From Roseospira visakhapatnamensis (GTDB lineage: Bacteria; Pseudomonadota; Alphaproteobacteria; Rhodospirillales; Rhodospirillaceae), in assembly GCF_014197915.1 (NCBI RefSeq), contig NZ_JACIGK010000006.1, positions 105,104-169,103 of the forward strand: a DNA stretch of 64,000 nucleotides. The letters are read 5' to 3'. Below the pieces are notes generated by a model, which saw only the letters and a program-made list of their open reading frames with translations, was not told the origin of the DNA and ran no database searches. A program made the position numbers and the translations under genes. The stretch's first letter is position 1; every line of letters begins with the position of its first letter. This document shows, in pieces, positions 1-8,382 of this stretch.

Positions 1-2
1 TG

Positions 3-470
3 GGGCACTCCGGGCCCTTGACCGCGCCGTTGGCGTCTGGAGCCGCGTCGGACGGGGAGACCACGGCGCCTGGCGAACCGGCCTCAGGGGTGCCGCCGTC
101 CGGCACGGTCCAGGACGATCCCGTCACCGGGCTACTGGCCGGCGGGGGGGTGGATCCCACCTACCTGCGCGAGACCTTCGGCGACGACCACGACATGATC
201 CGCGACATCCTCAAGGACTTCGTGGCGCCGGCGCGGGGCATTCGCGGGGAGATCGACGCGGCCCACGCCGCCGGTGATCCCGCCGCCGTGGGGGCCGCCG
301 CCCACAAGCTGAAGTCGTCGTCCCGGGCTGTCGGGGCCACCGCCCTGGCCGACCTGTGCCAGGACCTGGAAACCGCTGGCAAGGCCGGGGATCGGGACCG
401 GATCGAGGCTCGCTATGGCGATCTGGCCGGCCTGATGGACCGCGTGACCGGCGTCATCGAGCGTCTGTGA
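3..470 (+). CDS. Hpt domain protein, C-terminal part (cut by window edge)
   Basis: The reading frame is open to the left edge, so this is probably the end of a longer protein such as a hybrid sensor kinase. A TTG at 18 would give a free-standing 150-residue protein. From that codon, residues 1-40 are a Pro/Ala/Gly-rich linker and residues 45-150 form a helical Hpt domain. The phospho-accepting histidine is H96 in the motif AHKLKSSSRAVGA. Hpt domains pass phosphate between response regulator receiver domains in the cytoplasm. The partner cannot be named because the upstream part is missing. The Hpt assignment is firm from the motif; the fusion to a kinase is inferred from the linker and the open frame. 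Confidence 0.75.
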   Translation, partial: GHSGPLTAPLASGAASDGETTAPGEPASGVPPSGTVQDDPVTGLLAGGGVDPTYLRETFGDDHDMIRDILKDFVAPARGIRGEIDAAHAAGDPAAVGAAAHKLKSSSRAVGATALADLCQDLETAGKAGDRDRIEARYGDLAGLMDRVTGVIERL

Positions 471-510
471 CGGCGCGGCCCGGCGAGGCGCCGGGCGCGC
501 CCGTGGCGGG

Positions 511-852
511 TCAGGCCACCCGGTCCTTCACGAACCAGATCTTGCCGGCGCCACAGATCGGGCATCGCCAGTCGTCCGGCAGATCCTCGAAGGTCGTGCC
601 CGCCGGGATCGGGTGATCGCCCATGATGTTCTCGGGGTCGCCATGGGACGGCATGTAGTAGTACGGATCGCACTCATTGTAGGTGCAGCGCCATGTCTGC
701 CGGGCGGGATCGTAGGGCGCGCTGCCCGCGCGGGGTTTGGCGGCCGCCGGGCGAGGGGCGGGCAGGGCCGCCGCCGCGAGACCCAGCAGGGCGACGGGCA
801 GGCGTCCGAGAAGGCCGCGACGGCTGGTCGGGGACAGGGGGGATGGAGCCAT
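511..852 (-). CDS. Tat/Sec-exported rubredoxin-like protein
   Basis: This 113-residue protein has an N-terminal twin-arginine-like export signal (SRRGLLGRL at 10-18, a hydrophobic stretch to about 30, likely cleavage near AAA at 36-38). It is followed by a rubredoxin fold with C56, C61, C97 and C100, the hallmark [14 protein letters not shown], and a C-terminal Phe. The first cysteine pair is spaced CX4C instead of the usual CX2C, a spacing known from a few Desulfovibrio rubredoxins. The product should be a one-iron Fe(Cys)4 electron carrier in the periplasm, which is unusual because most rubredoxins are cytoplasmic. A GGAGGG sequence 6 bases before the ATG supports the start. It is convergent with the Hpt gene. 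Its redox partner is unknown. Confidence 0.8.
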   Translation of the reverse strand: MAPSPLSPTSRRGLLGRLPVALLGLAAAALPAPRPAAAKPRAGSAPYDPARQTWRCTYNECDPYYYMPSHGDPENIMGDHPIPAGTTFEDLPDDWRCPICGAGKIWFVKDRVA

Positions 853-1008
853 GGGAGACCCTCCGTGATCGACGGGTGTGGCCCGAGGATGAACACCCGA
901 GGCAGCGTGCCCGCCCTCGGCCGGCGGCCGCGTTGATCGGGCGCAAACCGGCAGGAGATATCATGCAACGGTAACGGTCATGGAGACACGGCGCTGCCCG
1001 CTCGGGAT

Positions 1009-1048
1009 CCCAAGGGCCGGCCGGGGGAGTTCCCGACCGGCCCTTGGG
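1009..1048 (-). terminator. Long hairpin after phoX
   Basis: A perfect 12-bp inverted repeat (CCCAAGGGCCGG at 1009-1020, CCGGCCCTTGGG at 1037-1048) with a 16-nt loop lies just beyond the phoX stop codon. It has no clear U tract in either direction, so it may be a Rho-assisted or mRNA-stabilising 3' hairpin. Confidence 0.6.
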
Positions 1049-1095
1049 TTGTCACGCGGCGCGCGCCGGCCGGGGTCGACCGGCGTGGGCCAGGG

Positions 1096-3150
1096 TTAGC
1101 CGATGGCGCCGCCGCCGGTCTTGACGATCACCTGGATCGAGGGGCGCGGCGGCAGGGCGTCGTCGAAGTCCGGCCAGCGGGTGGACGGATTGTCGAAGGT
1201 GCTGTCCTTCTCGTCCGCCGGGTGCTGGACGGCCGCGAAGTAGGTGCTGTCGTCCGGCGTGAACTCCGGGCCGCACAGCTCGGCGCCCTGTGGGCAGGCG
1301 TAGAAGCGGCGGGTGATGGCGCGCCCCGGGCCGGCCACGTCGGCGGCCCACACGCCGTCGGCGATGCCGCTCTTGGGGCCGCCGTCGGTGGAGATCCAGA
1401 TGCGGCCCTTGCTGTCGAAGGCCACGTTATCGGGGCAGGACAGCCAGCCGTTCTCGCCCACGTCGCCGCCGTACCGGGCACCGTCCTCGGGCTTGGCCGG
1501 ATCGCCGGCCAGCAGGAAGATGTCCCAGGTGTATTGCGCGGCGGTGTGGTCGGCGTTGGCGCCGTCGCCGTCCGGCGCGGTGCCCGGCGGGATAATCTCC
1601 ACGACGTGACCGTGGCGGTTCTTGGCGCGCGTGTTGACCACGTTCACCTGGTCGTCCTTGCGCTTGGTGTTGTTGGTCATCATGGCGTAGATGATGCCGT
1701 TGACCGGGTTGGGCTCCACGTCCTCGGGGCGGTCCATCGGCGTGGCGCCCACCAGGTCGGCGGCCTTGCGGGTGTCGATGAGGATATCGGCCTGGCTGTT
1801 GAAGCCGTTCTCGGCGGTCAGCGGGCCGTCGCCGAACACCAGCGGCATCCAGTCCAGGGTGCCGTTCTCGTTGAACTTGGCGACGGACAGCACGCCCTCG
1901 TCCAGCAGGTCCATGTTCGCCGCGCGGTCATCCGGATTGTACGTGCCGGCGGTGACGAAGCGGTAGACGTACTCGAAGCGCTGATCGTCCCCGGCGTAGA
2001 CGACCACGTGGCCGTCCTTGTTGACGGTGGTGGTGGCGCCTTCGTGCTTGAAGCGGCCCAGGGTGGAGCGCTTCTTGGGCACCGAGTTCGGGTCGTACGG
2101 ATCGTACTCGATCATCCAGCCGAAACGGTTGGGCTCGTTGGGCTCCTTCTCGACGTTGAAGCGGTCGTGGACGTTGCCCCAGGCATAGCGGCCACCGCCC
2201 ACGCCGTAGCGCTCGTAGTTCTCGGCCTCGGCGGTCTTGGTGATGTCGCCCAGGAAGTAGCCGTGGAAGTTCTCCTCGGCGAACAGGATGGTGCCCCAGG
2301 GGGTCTTGCCGCCGGCGCAGTTGTTGACCGTGCCGATCACCTTGGTGCCGGTCGGATCGGCCTTGGTCTTCAGGCGGTCGTGGCCGGCGGCCGGGCCGGC
2401 CATCGCGAACTCGGTGGCCAGGGTGGTGATGCGGCGGTTGTAGGGGCTGTCCTTGACCACGGACCAGGTGTTGCCCTCGCGCTTGATCTCGACGACGGCG
2501 TGGCCGTGGGCGGCCATCTCGATGTCGATCTGCTCGGCGGTCAGGTCCTCGGCGCCAGGGCCGCCCGGGAACATCAGGTCCGGGTTGGTGTACTCGTGGT
2601 TCACGCACAGCAGGCCGTGGTCGGAGGTGTCGGAGCCGACCGGCAGCGGCATGAAGCCGACGTAGTCGTTGTTGTAGCCGAACTGCTTGGCCTGCGCGTC
2701 GGCGGTCTGGTTCATCGGGTCGAAGTCGGGCGCGCCGGCCACGACGGGATCACCCCAGCGGATCAGGGTCTGGATCTCGTAGCCATCGGCCACATGGCTG
2801 GTCTCGTCGTAGCTGTGCGGCAGCGGCGGGAAGGTGAGGGTGCTGGCCTCGGCGCCGGCGGCCTGCGCCGAGCGGGCGGTGAGGGCGGTGCCCAGGGCGC
2901 CGGCCGTGGTGGCCAGGGCCAGGCTGGCGGCGGCGCCCTTCAGGGCGTTGCGACGGCTGAAGGTCTTGCCGCTGAACAGGCTGGCGCCCACGACGGCGGC
3001 GCCGGCCCCGGCGACGGTGACGCCGGTCAACGCGGTGCCCTGGCCGAGGCGCGCGGCGAAGATGGTTTCGAACGACGGCTGGGTGGAGGCGTTGAGGACG
3101 ACATCGTCATCCGCTTCGAGCTGCTCGCTCCAGGTCAGGCCAGTGTCCAT
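1096..3150 (-). CDS. phoX: PhoX family alkaline phosphatase (DUF839)
   Basis: This 684-residue protein has the typical PhoX layout: a long hydrophilic N-terminus, a hydrophobic stretch at about 40-58, then a Tat motif SRRNALKG at 65-72 with a hydrophobic core and likely cleavage near AQA at 95-97. A long beta-propeller-type DUF839 body follows. PhoX enzymes are calcium- and iron-dependent phosphomonoesterases exported folded to the periplasm, where they release phosphate from organic esters. The ATG is preceded by AAGGA at good spacing. No convincing Pho box was seen upstream, so PhoB control is not shown by the sequence. Some DUF839 members have unproven activity, so the family call is firmer than the substrate. 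Confidence 0.88.
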   Translation of the reverse strand: MDTGLTWSEQLEADDDVVLNASTQPSFETIFAARLGQGTALTGVTVAGAGAAVVGASLFSGKTFSRRNALKGAAASLALATTAGALGTALTARSAQAAGAEASTLTFPPLPHSYDETSHVADGYEIQTLIRWGDPVVAGAPDFDPMNQTADAQAKQFGYNNDYVGFMPLPVGSDTSDHGLLCVNHEYTNPDLMFPGGPGAEDLTAEQIDIEMAAHGHAVVEIKREGNTWSVVKDSPYNRRITTLATEFAMAGPAAGHDRLKTKADPTGTKVIGTVNNCAGGKTPWGTILFAEENFHGYFLGDITKTAEAENYERYGVGGGRYAWGNVHDRFNVEKEPNEPNRFGWMIEYDPYDPNSVPKKRSTLGRFKHEGATTTVNKDGHVVVYAGDDQRFEYVYRFVTAGTYNPDDRAANMDLLDEGVLSVAKFNENGTLDWMPLVFGDGPLTAENGFNSQADILIDTRKAADLVGATPMDRPEDVEPNPVNGIIYAMMTNNTKRKDDQVNVVNTRAKNRHGHVVEIIPPGTAPDGDGANADHTAAQYTWDIFLLAGDPAKPEDGARYGGDVGENGWLSCPDNVAFDSKGRIWISTDGGPKSGIADGVWAADVAGPGRAITRRFYACPQGAELCGPEFTPDDSTYFAAVQHPADEKDSTFDNPSTRWPDFDDALPPRPSIQVIVKTGGGAIG

Positions 3151-3712
3151 GGGGTGATCCTTCCTAGCAGGGGTTCGGCGGCCGTCGCGTTCGGCGTGAT
3201 GTCCCGGGCACCATGCCCGACACCGTGATGATGGGGCCCGCCGCGTGACGCCCTTGGCGCGGCGGCCGGCCTCGGGAGGTCGGAACCGACGGTGGGTGCA
3301 GCTTGGTCAACCACGCGCGCGTCGGCTATCCAGCAAGGATGAAGATTCGGAGACACACGGACACCGTGCCGGCGGTGATCGGCCGAGTCGTCGCCGGACG
3401 CGCCGGCTGGCTCGGTTCTTTCTTTAAAGATCAATGGGTTACGGCGCGCCCGTCGCGCCGGGTCGAGGCGCGCGGCACGTGGGCGCGGCGGGCACCGGAC
3501 GTCCTTCCGGATCCGAACACGAGTGTCGCGCGCGCGTCAATCCTGGCCATCGGGGCGGGGCGGCGGCGGACGGGATCCGCCCGTTCTCCCGGAAACGAGT
3601 CGTACTGTATTGGAAAACTTGGAAAACAGAGCGGTCCGAATCGGGTGGTGTGTCGACCATCCCGATCGGTCCGGTCCGGGGCGGCGCCGGCCATTCAGAA
3701 GGACCGTGGGTC
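3151..3712. other. Intergenic region, 562 bp, no gene recognised
   Basis: This stretch separates the end of the SiaA-like gene from the phoX start and should hold the phoX promoter. It contains a perfect tandem direct repeat of the 9-mer TTGGAAAAC at 3610-3627, in a locally AT-rich patch, and a small hairpin (GGCGGA at 3565-3570, TCCGCC at 3576-3581) that could end the upstream operon. No open frame here has coding character. Confidence 0.5.
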
Positions 3713-5425
3713 CTACAGGGGGATGAACCCGATCATGGTCATGTCGTCACGGCGCGGTTCGTCGCCGCGATAGGCCTCCAATTCGCGTTGAATGGCCGCC
3801 AGTTGCTCGGCCATCGGCAGGCCCTGGTTCTCGACGATGATGCGGCCCAGCCGCCGGCGACCCAGCAAGCGCCTGGGCTCACCGCCCATCTGGTCGGGGA
3901 CGCCGTCGGTGGGCATGTAGACGGCCGTGCCGGCCCGCACCGTCATGACGTGATCGGTGAAGCGTTCGGGGGCCGGCAGGGTGCGATAGCCCAGGTAGGC
4001 GCGATCGCCGCGCACCTCGCGCAGCGCGCCGTCCTCCACGTACAGGAGCGGCAGCCCGGCCCCCGCGAAGGTCAGCGTCCGGGCGCGGCGGTCCCACAGG
4101 CAGATGGCCGCCTCCAGGCCATCGTCCGAATCGGACTCCGGCCGGTCCTGGCGCAGCCGCGCGCGCACCTGTCCGTCGATGGCCCGCAGGATGTCGGAGG
4201 GCCGGCGCAGGCCCTCGTCATGGAGCGCCCGGTCAAGGGCCGAGGCCACCACCAGGGTCATGAAGGCCCCGGGCACGCCATGGCCGGTGCAGTCGGCGAC
4301 CAGCAGAAGGGCGGTGTCGTCGTCGAACCGCTCCAGCCAGAAGTAGTCGCCGCCGACCACGTCCAGGGGATCCCAGCAGACGTGAAGGTCGCGCACCAGC
4401 CCCGTGAGGGCCGTCTTGTCGGGCAACAGCGAGGTCTGGATGCGCCGGGCATAGTGGATGCTTTCCAGCAGCAGGCGGTTGGCGTTGGCCAGGGCCCGAT
4501 GGGTTTCGTCCAGGCGCGCGAAGGCGGCCTCCGTTTCCTCCTTCTCCGCCGCCAGTTCGTCCATGGCGTCTTCGAGGTCCCGGGTGCGCAGCGCGACGCG
4601 CCGCTCCAGGTCCTCGGTCAGGGCGCGCAACGCCGCCTCGGCCTTGTCCCGGGCGTCGAGGCTGTGCTGAAAGGCGCGCAACAGGGCATTCAGCGCCTGA
4701 GCCACATGCCCCAGTTCATCTCGCCGGTGACCGCGCGGGGCCGGGATGGGGTGCCCCGCCGGATGGGTCGGGTCGACCCGGGCGATGGCCACCGACAGGC
4801 GGGACAGCGGGCGCACCATCAACACCAGGAACACCAGCGCCAGAATGGCGGAGATGACCGCGGCTCGGGCGGCGCCGCCGGCCAGGGTGGCCAGGGCCCG
4901 GTCCCGGTAGCGTTCGCCCAGGGCCTGCGGCGACAGGCTGACCATCAGGGAGCCCACGCCTTCCACGCCGGTCGGCGACACGTAGACCAGGGGTTCCCGG
5001 TGGTGGACCACGTCCGAGAACAGGGTCGCGAACCAGCCGGTCAGGCCCCCGTCCGGACCGGCGCCGCGATCCAGGTCGGCCAGCACCCCACCGAAGTTGT
5101 CGCGCAGGTCCACGCGGGCGACGAGGGCATTGCGGGCCAGGCCGTCCACCACTCCCTCGGCGATGGCGGGGTTGAGCTGAAAGGCCGCCTCGGCCGCCGA
5201 ATCCCGCACCAGCGAGACGGTGCGATCCAGTTCGGCGACCACCTCCGCCCGGTCGGCGCGCAGGTCCATGGCCAGTTCCAGCGCGCCGCCCAGCAGACCG
5301 ACCAGCAAGGCGACCAGCAGCGTCACCAAGGCCAGGCGCGGAGTCAGGCCCCGCCAGACCGACATTGGCGTGACCGAGACCGACGGCACGGCGGCCATGC
5401 GGTCCTGCGAGACCGGGTCCGTCAT
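3713..5425 (-). CDS. siaA: Membrane PP2C/SpoIIE-type phosphatase with HAMP domain, SiaA-like
   Basis: The start chosen is the ATG at 5425, 7 bp after the stop of the upstream gene, giving 570 residues; longer in-frame starts would extend into the upstream gene. The order is a transmembrane helix at about 31-52, a periplasmic sensor segment at 53-183, a second transmembrane helix at about 186-205, HAMP at 205-255, a coiled coil at 258-320, and a PP2C/SpoIIE domain at 335-570. Metal-binding acidic motifs are VGGDYFW (D360) and VADCTGHGVPGAFM (D378). In Pseudomonas aeruginosa, SiaA removes phosphate from SiaC so that SiaC can activate the cyclase SiaD. Neighbouring siaB-, siaC- and siaD-like genes make the same role likely here. 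The periplasmic segment is predicted to be the signal input. An RsbU-like role on a sigma-factor switch is the alternative. Confidence 0.82.
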   Translation of the reverse strand: MTDPVSQDRMAAVPSVSVTPMSVWRGLTPRLALVTLLVALLVGLLGGALELAMDLRADRAEVVAELDRTVSLVRDSAAEAAFQLNPAIAEGVVDGLARNALVARVDLRDNFGGVLADLDRGAGPDGGLTGWFATLFSDVVHHREPLVYVSPTGVEGVGSLMVSLSPQALGERYRDRALATLAGGAARAAVISAILALVFLVLMVRPLSRLSVAIARVDPTHPAGHPIPAPRGHRRDELGHVAQALNALLRAFQHSLDARDKAEAALRALTEDLERRVALRTRDLEDAMDELAAEKEETEAAFARLDETHRALANANRLLLESIHYARRIQTSLLPDKTALTGLVRDLHVCWDPLDVVGGDYFWLERFDDDTALLLVADCTGHGVPGAFMTLVVASALDRALHDEGLRRPSDILRAIDGQVRARLRQDRPESDSDDGLEAAICLWDRRARTLTFAGAGLPLLYVEDGALREVRGDRAYLGYRTLPAPERFTDHVMTVRAGTAVYMPTDGVPDQMGGEPRRLLGRRRLGRIIVENQGLPMAEQLAAIQRELEAYRGDEPRRDDMTMIGFIPL

Positions 5426-5432
5426 GGGTGCG

Positions 5433-6224
5433 TTACTCCGGCGGATCGACGCCGTGCTCCACGCCGTGCTCGTCCTTGAGCGCGGTAATGCGGTTCGCGT
5501 TGGTCTCCACCCAGGCGTCAAGCTGGGTGATCACGTCGGGATGGGCGATGGTGGACATCAGGTAGGACCCGTAGTCGTGCGGCAACCCAGGCGCGAACAC
5601 CAGGGCGCCGGGCTGGTTCAGGTCCTGGTCCAGCACGCGGTTGACCACGGCGATGCTGGCGTAGGCGGCGTCCACCCGGCCGGCCAGCACCTGGCGCACC
5701 AGGGCCGCGAAGTCGGCGTTCTCGGACAGCGTGACCGTGCCCGCCTCGATCCGGTCGGTCCAGGGCCAGGGGCCGAATCCGGTCACCGTGCCCAGGGTTT
5801 TCACCGCGTCGGGCGCGATGTCGATGCGATCCGCCCGCACCACCGAGGCATCCAGGAAGTCGGCCACGGGACCGCTGTATACCACCGCGTTGTCGGCCAC
5901 GAACGCCGTGTTCCAGTTCGGGTTATCCGGAAACTTGAAGTCGATGGTCCCGGCCGCCAGGCTGGCGTACAGGCGCCGCACCGGCATGGGGCGATAGTCG
6001 AACCGCAGCCCCTGATCGGCGGCGAAGGCGTCGAGGAACTGCCGGGCATAGCCCACGTAGGCGCCGTCCTCGATCCCGTAGGCCGGCAGGTAGTCCAGGT
6101 TCTCGACGCCGACGACGTAGGCGCGCGCGGATTCCTGGGCGTGCCCCCGGTCGGAACCCGCGATGCTCAGGACCAGCGCCATGGCCAGCGTGGCGCCGAT
6201 CCCCCGCGCGGACAGGGTGTGCAT
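5433..6224 (-). CDS. Periplasmic solute-binding protein (SBP_bac_3 type) in the Sia-like operon
   Basis: The ATG at 6224 follows GGAGG at good spacing and starts a 263-residue protein. Residues 1-29 are a Sec signal peptide ending GHA-Q. The rest resembles family 3 amino-acid-type binding proteins of two alternating alpha/beta lobes (for example YVGYARQFLDAFAADQGLRFDY). There are no permease or ATPase genes nearby, and the gene lies between a diguanylate cyclase and a membrane phosphatase with a periplasmic segment. That context suggests a sensor role: the loaded or empty protein may dock on the SiaA-like periplasmic domain. This is inference; the ligand is unknown. A transport role with a distant permease remains possible. 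Confidence 0.75.
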   Translation of the reverse strand: MHTLSARGIGATLAMALVLSIAGSDRGHAQESARAYVVGVENLDYLPAYGIEDGAYVGYARQFLDAFAADQGLRFDYRPMPVRRLYASLAAGTIDFKFPDNPNWNTAFVADNAVVYSGPVADFLDASVVRADRIDIAPDAVKTLGTVTGFGPWPWTDRIEAGTVTLSENADFAALVRQVLAGRVDAAYASIAVVNRVLDQDLNQPGALVFAPGLPHDYGSYLMSTIAHPDVITQLDAWVETNANRITALKDEHGVEHGVDPPE

Positions 6225-6388
6225 GGTGACCTCCGGTGAGCGGGACCGATGATGGTCATGGGCCTGATGGCCGGGAGGGGACCGACGCGAGGAGTCGCAC
6301 CGCCCGCTTGCGCCGATGCATGGCCGGTGCCGAGGGGACCGGCGGCCCCGGCCCGGGTCCACGATCGGGAGGATGGCGAGGGCGGCGG

Positions 6389-7240
6389 TCACGCCGCGCC
6401 ACCGGTGACCGGCGCGGCGGTGACGACGCGGTTTCGGCCGGTGCGCTTGGCCTCGTAGAGGGCGTTGTCGGCCCGGTGCAACAGTGAGTCGAGGCTTTCG
6501 TCCGGCTCGTGCTCGGCGACGCCGAAGCTGGCCGTGAACGTCACCGTCCCGCCGTCCGGCAGGCCCACGGCGCAGACCGCCGTCGCTTCGCGTAGACGTT
6601 CGGCGATATGCTGCCCGCATGTCAGGGGGGTGTCGGGCAGCAGCACCGCGAACTCTTCGCCCCCCAGGCGGCCGGCCAGATCCAGCGTCCGCAGGGCACC
6701 GCGCAACACCTCGCCCATGGCGCGGAGAACGGTGTCCCCGACGGCATGTCCATGAGAGTCGTTGATGTGCTTGAACCGGTCCAGGTCGAGCATGACGGCG
6801 GTGACCGGGCCGCGCGTGCGATGGCGGCGGGCCAGTTCCCGCTCGGCCAGATGCATGAAATGGCGGCGGCCGAACAACCCGGTCAGTTCGTCGATGGTGG
6901 CCAGCCGCTGCAACTCCATGGCCAGCCGTTCCCGCTCCTCGATCTCGGTGCGCAAGACGGAATTGAGGTCGCGCAGTTCGTCAGCTTGAGCGGTCAGCCC
7001 CTGGTTGGCCTCCTGCAACTCCTCCTGCATGCGATCGCTCAGGCGCACCAGGCGGCTTTGCTCTCGGTAGCTGCGTCGATATGCCTCGGCCAGGTCGCGC
7101 ACGCCCCGCGCGACTTCGTCGAGTTTGCGCACCATCTCCTCGGCGTCGCGCAGAACCCGTTCCTCGACATCGAAGAGGGTGTAGTCCCCGGAGCCGGTCT
7201 CGTGGGTGGCGGGTGTGCTCACGACCCGGGTGCTCCTCAT
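6389..7240 (-). CDS. siaD: Diguanylate cyclase (GGDEF), SiaD-like
   Basis: The ATG at 7240 gives 283 residues; a TTG at 7291 would add 17. Residues 20-110 are a long charged coiled coil, and 113-280 are a GGDEF domain with the active-site motif GGEEF at 193-197. An RxxD product-inhibition site (RTLD, 184-187) sits five residues before it, so feedback inhibition by c-di-GMP is expected. There is no transmembrane segment. In P. aeruginosa, SiaD is likewise a cytoplasmic coiled-coil cyclase switched on by unphosphorylated SiaC binding. The gene follows siaC by 72 bp and precedes the binding-protein gene by 164 bp, consistent with one transcript. The GGDEF call is firm; the SiaD assignment rests on domain layout and context. 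Confidence 0.85.
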   Translation of the reverse strand: MRSTRVVSTPATHETGSGDYTLFDVEERVLRDAEEMVRKLDEVARGVRDLAEAYRRSYREQSRLVRLSDRMQEELQEANQGLTAQADELRDLNSVLRTEIEERERLAMELQRLATIDELTGLFGRRHFMHLAERELARRHRTRGPVTAVMLDLDRFKHINDSHGHAVGDTVLRAMGEVLRGALRTLDLAGRLGGEEFAVLLPDTPLTCGQHIAERLREATAVCAVGLPDGGTVTFTASFGVAEHEPDESLDSLLHRADNALYEAKRTGRNRVVTAAPVTGGAA

Positions 7241-7312
7241 CTTTTCGGCACCAACCAAAGGGCTGGTCGTCTGTAACGCTGGACTAACCAAGATTTAAGT
7301 GGTGGAAAAACT

Positions 7313-7717
7313 TCACGTCTTGGGGGTAGGGCGCATTCGGAACGCGGCATTCTCGAAATCCAGCCCAAAGTCCTCTCCGAATTCCTCCATTGTATCGTCG
7401 TCGGGGTGAAAATGCCAGTTGACGACCACCTCCCGGCCGCGCGCGCCGGCATCTTCCAGCATCTGGAACATGTTCATCAGGGCCTTGGCGCTGCTGCTGT
7501 TGAAATAGGTCATCGCCAGATCGAACGAGACCGGGCGGGTGTCGTCCGATTCCAGGAAAGCGCGCAGGGCGGCCAGAAGCGGCGCGAAGAAGCTCGCCGA
7601 ATTCTCGGGGTATGACTCTCCCTCCAGGCGGAACCGGCCCTGGGAAAAATCGAACTCCACCAGCGGCGATCGGTCGGTGGGGGCGATCGAAATGGTATCC
7701 ATGTCCTGTCGTTGCAT
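7313..7717 (-). CDS. siaC: SiaC family regulatory phosphoprotein (DUF1987)
   Basis: This 134-residue protein matches the DUF1987/SiaC family throughout its length. The conserved phosphorylation segment reads YFNSSSAKAL at 71-80, with serines 74-76 in place of the threonine phosphorylated in the Pseudomonas protein. SiaC is phosphorylated by SiaB and dephosphorylated by SiaA; the unphosphorylated form binds and activates SiaD. The ATG at 7717 lies 3 bp after the siaB stop, so translation is probably coupled. An internal ATG at 7702 is an alternative start. The Shine-Dalgarno signal is weak for both. Confidence 0.85.
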   Translation of the reverse strand: MQRQDMDTISIAPTDRSPLVEFDFSQGRFRLEGESYPENSASFFAPLLAALRAFLESDDTRPVSFDLAMTYFNSSSAKALMNMFQMLEDAGARGREVVVNWHFHPDDDTMEEFGEDFGLDFENAAFRMRPTPKT

Positions 7718-7720
7718 CTT

Positions 7721-8281
7721 TCAGATGAAGGCTTTGATGCAGAAGAACGCTTGGTTGTGTTCGGGGTCAAGCCAGACGATATCGAAGGAGATCGGTTCGC
7801 TCGACCGCCGCGCGATCTCGATCAAGCCGATGGAGGCTCCCTGACTTTCCTCCTCGGGCGGTTCCCTGAGCTTTTCCCGGTAGTACGCCTTCAGTTGGTC
7901 CTTATCAAGGCGCGCCAAGTGGGTCAGCCGTTCACGCAGCGGCTCGGCGCGGGCCGCGTCGACGACGTTGCCGCAGACGACAAAGAAGCGGTCGTCATCG
8001 ACACCGACGGTGACCATGCCGCCGCTCATCTCCGTCGGGGGCTCGGTTCCGGCAATCCGGTCGGACGAGTAACGGATGATGTTCTGCACCTGCTCGACGA
8101 AGACGGAAAACACCCGTTTCGCGACGTTGGCGTTGGTTTCGCTCAGGGCCATGCTCTTCTTCAGCGCGTTGCCCAAGGTTGTGAGCATGTCCTCGGAAAG
8201 GTAGCCGGTGAACGAAAAAATGATTCCCTGACCGGTCAGCCAGTCTCGATATTCGTTGTAGGACTCGGCCCAGGTCGCCAT
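7721..8281 (-). CDS. siaB: SiaB family protein kinase (DUF6272)
   Basis: This 186-residue cytoplasmic protein is placed as SiaB-like (DUF6272) from its length, its position directly before siaC, and its resemblance to small anti-sigma-kinase-fold proteins: an N-terminal helix pair (ALKKSMALSETNANVAKRVFS) and a glycine-containing C-terminal stretch (GASIGLIEIARRS) like an ATP-lid region. SiaB phosphorylates SiaC and so opposes the SiaA phosphatase. It is the first gene of the five-gene minus-strand operon. The frame runs upstream, but the ATG at 8281 is the first ATG that starts a family-length protein, with GAG and GGGA sequences before it. Confidence 0.78.
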   Translation of the reverse strand: MATWAESYNEYRDWLTGQGIIFSFTGYLSEDMLTTLGNALKKSMALSETNANVAKRVFSVFVEQVQNIIRYSSDRIAGTEPPTEMSGGMVTVGVDDDRFFVVCGNVVDAARAEPLRERLTHLARLDKDQLKAYYREKLREPPEEESQGASIGLIEIARRSSEPISFDIVWLDPEHNQAFFCIKAFI

Positions 8282-8337
8282 CGCGCGCTCATTTCCCAAT
8301 GCCCTCACGATGCCTGTGACCATGATCCAAGACGGCG

Positions 8338-8375
8338 CCCGGGGCAACGACGAAGTGATGCCGTCCTGCCCCGGG
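8338..8375 (-). terminator. Hairpin between coxE and siaB
   Basis: CCCGGGGCA at 8338-8346 pairs perfectly with TGCCCCGGG at 8367-8375 across a 20-nt loop, 8 bp past the coxE stop and before the siaB start. It would separate the cox-like and Sia-like transcripts. No U tract is present, so it is a possible terminator only. Confidence 0.4.
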
Positions 8376-8382
8376 TTCGATG

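Noticed and set aside
1222..3228. Plus-strand open frame of 668 codons over phoX
   Set aside because: It is an antisense shadow caused by high GC at third positions; the residue mix (Val, Gly, Ala, His-rich) has no family pattern, while the minus strand encodes a clear PhoX.
3151..3434. Pho box upstream of phoX
   Set aside because: No pair of CTGTCAT-like repeats at 11-bp spacing could be found on either strand.
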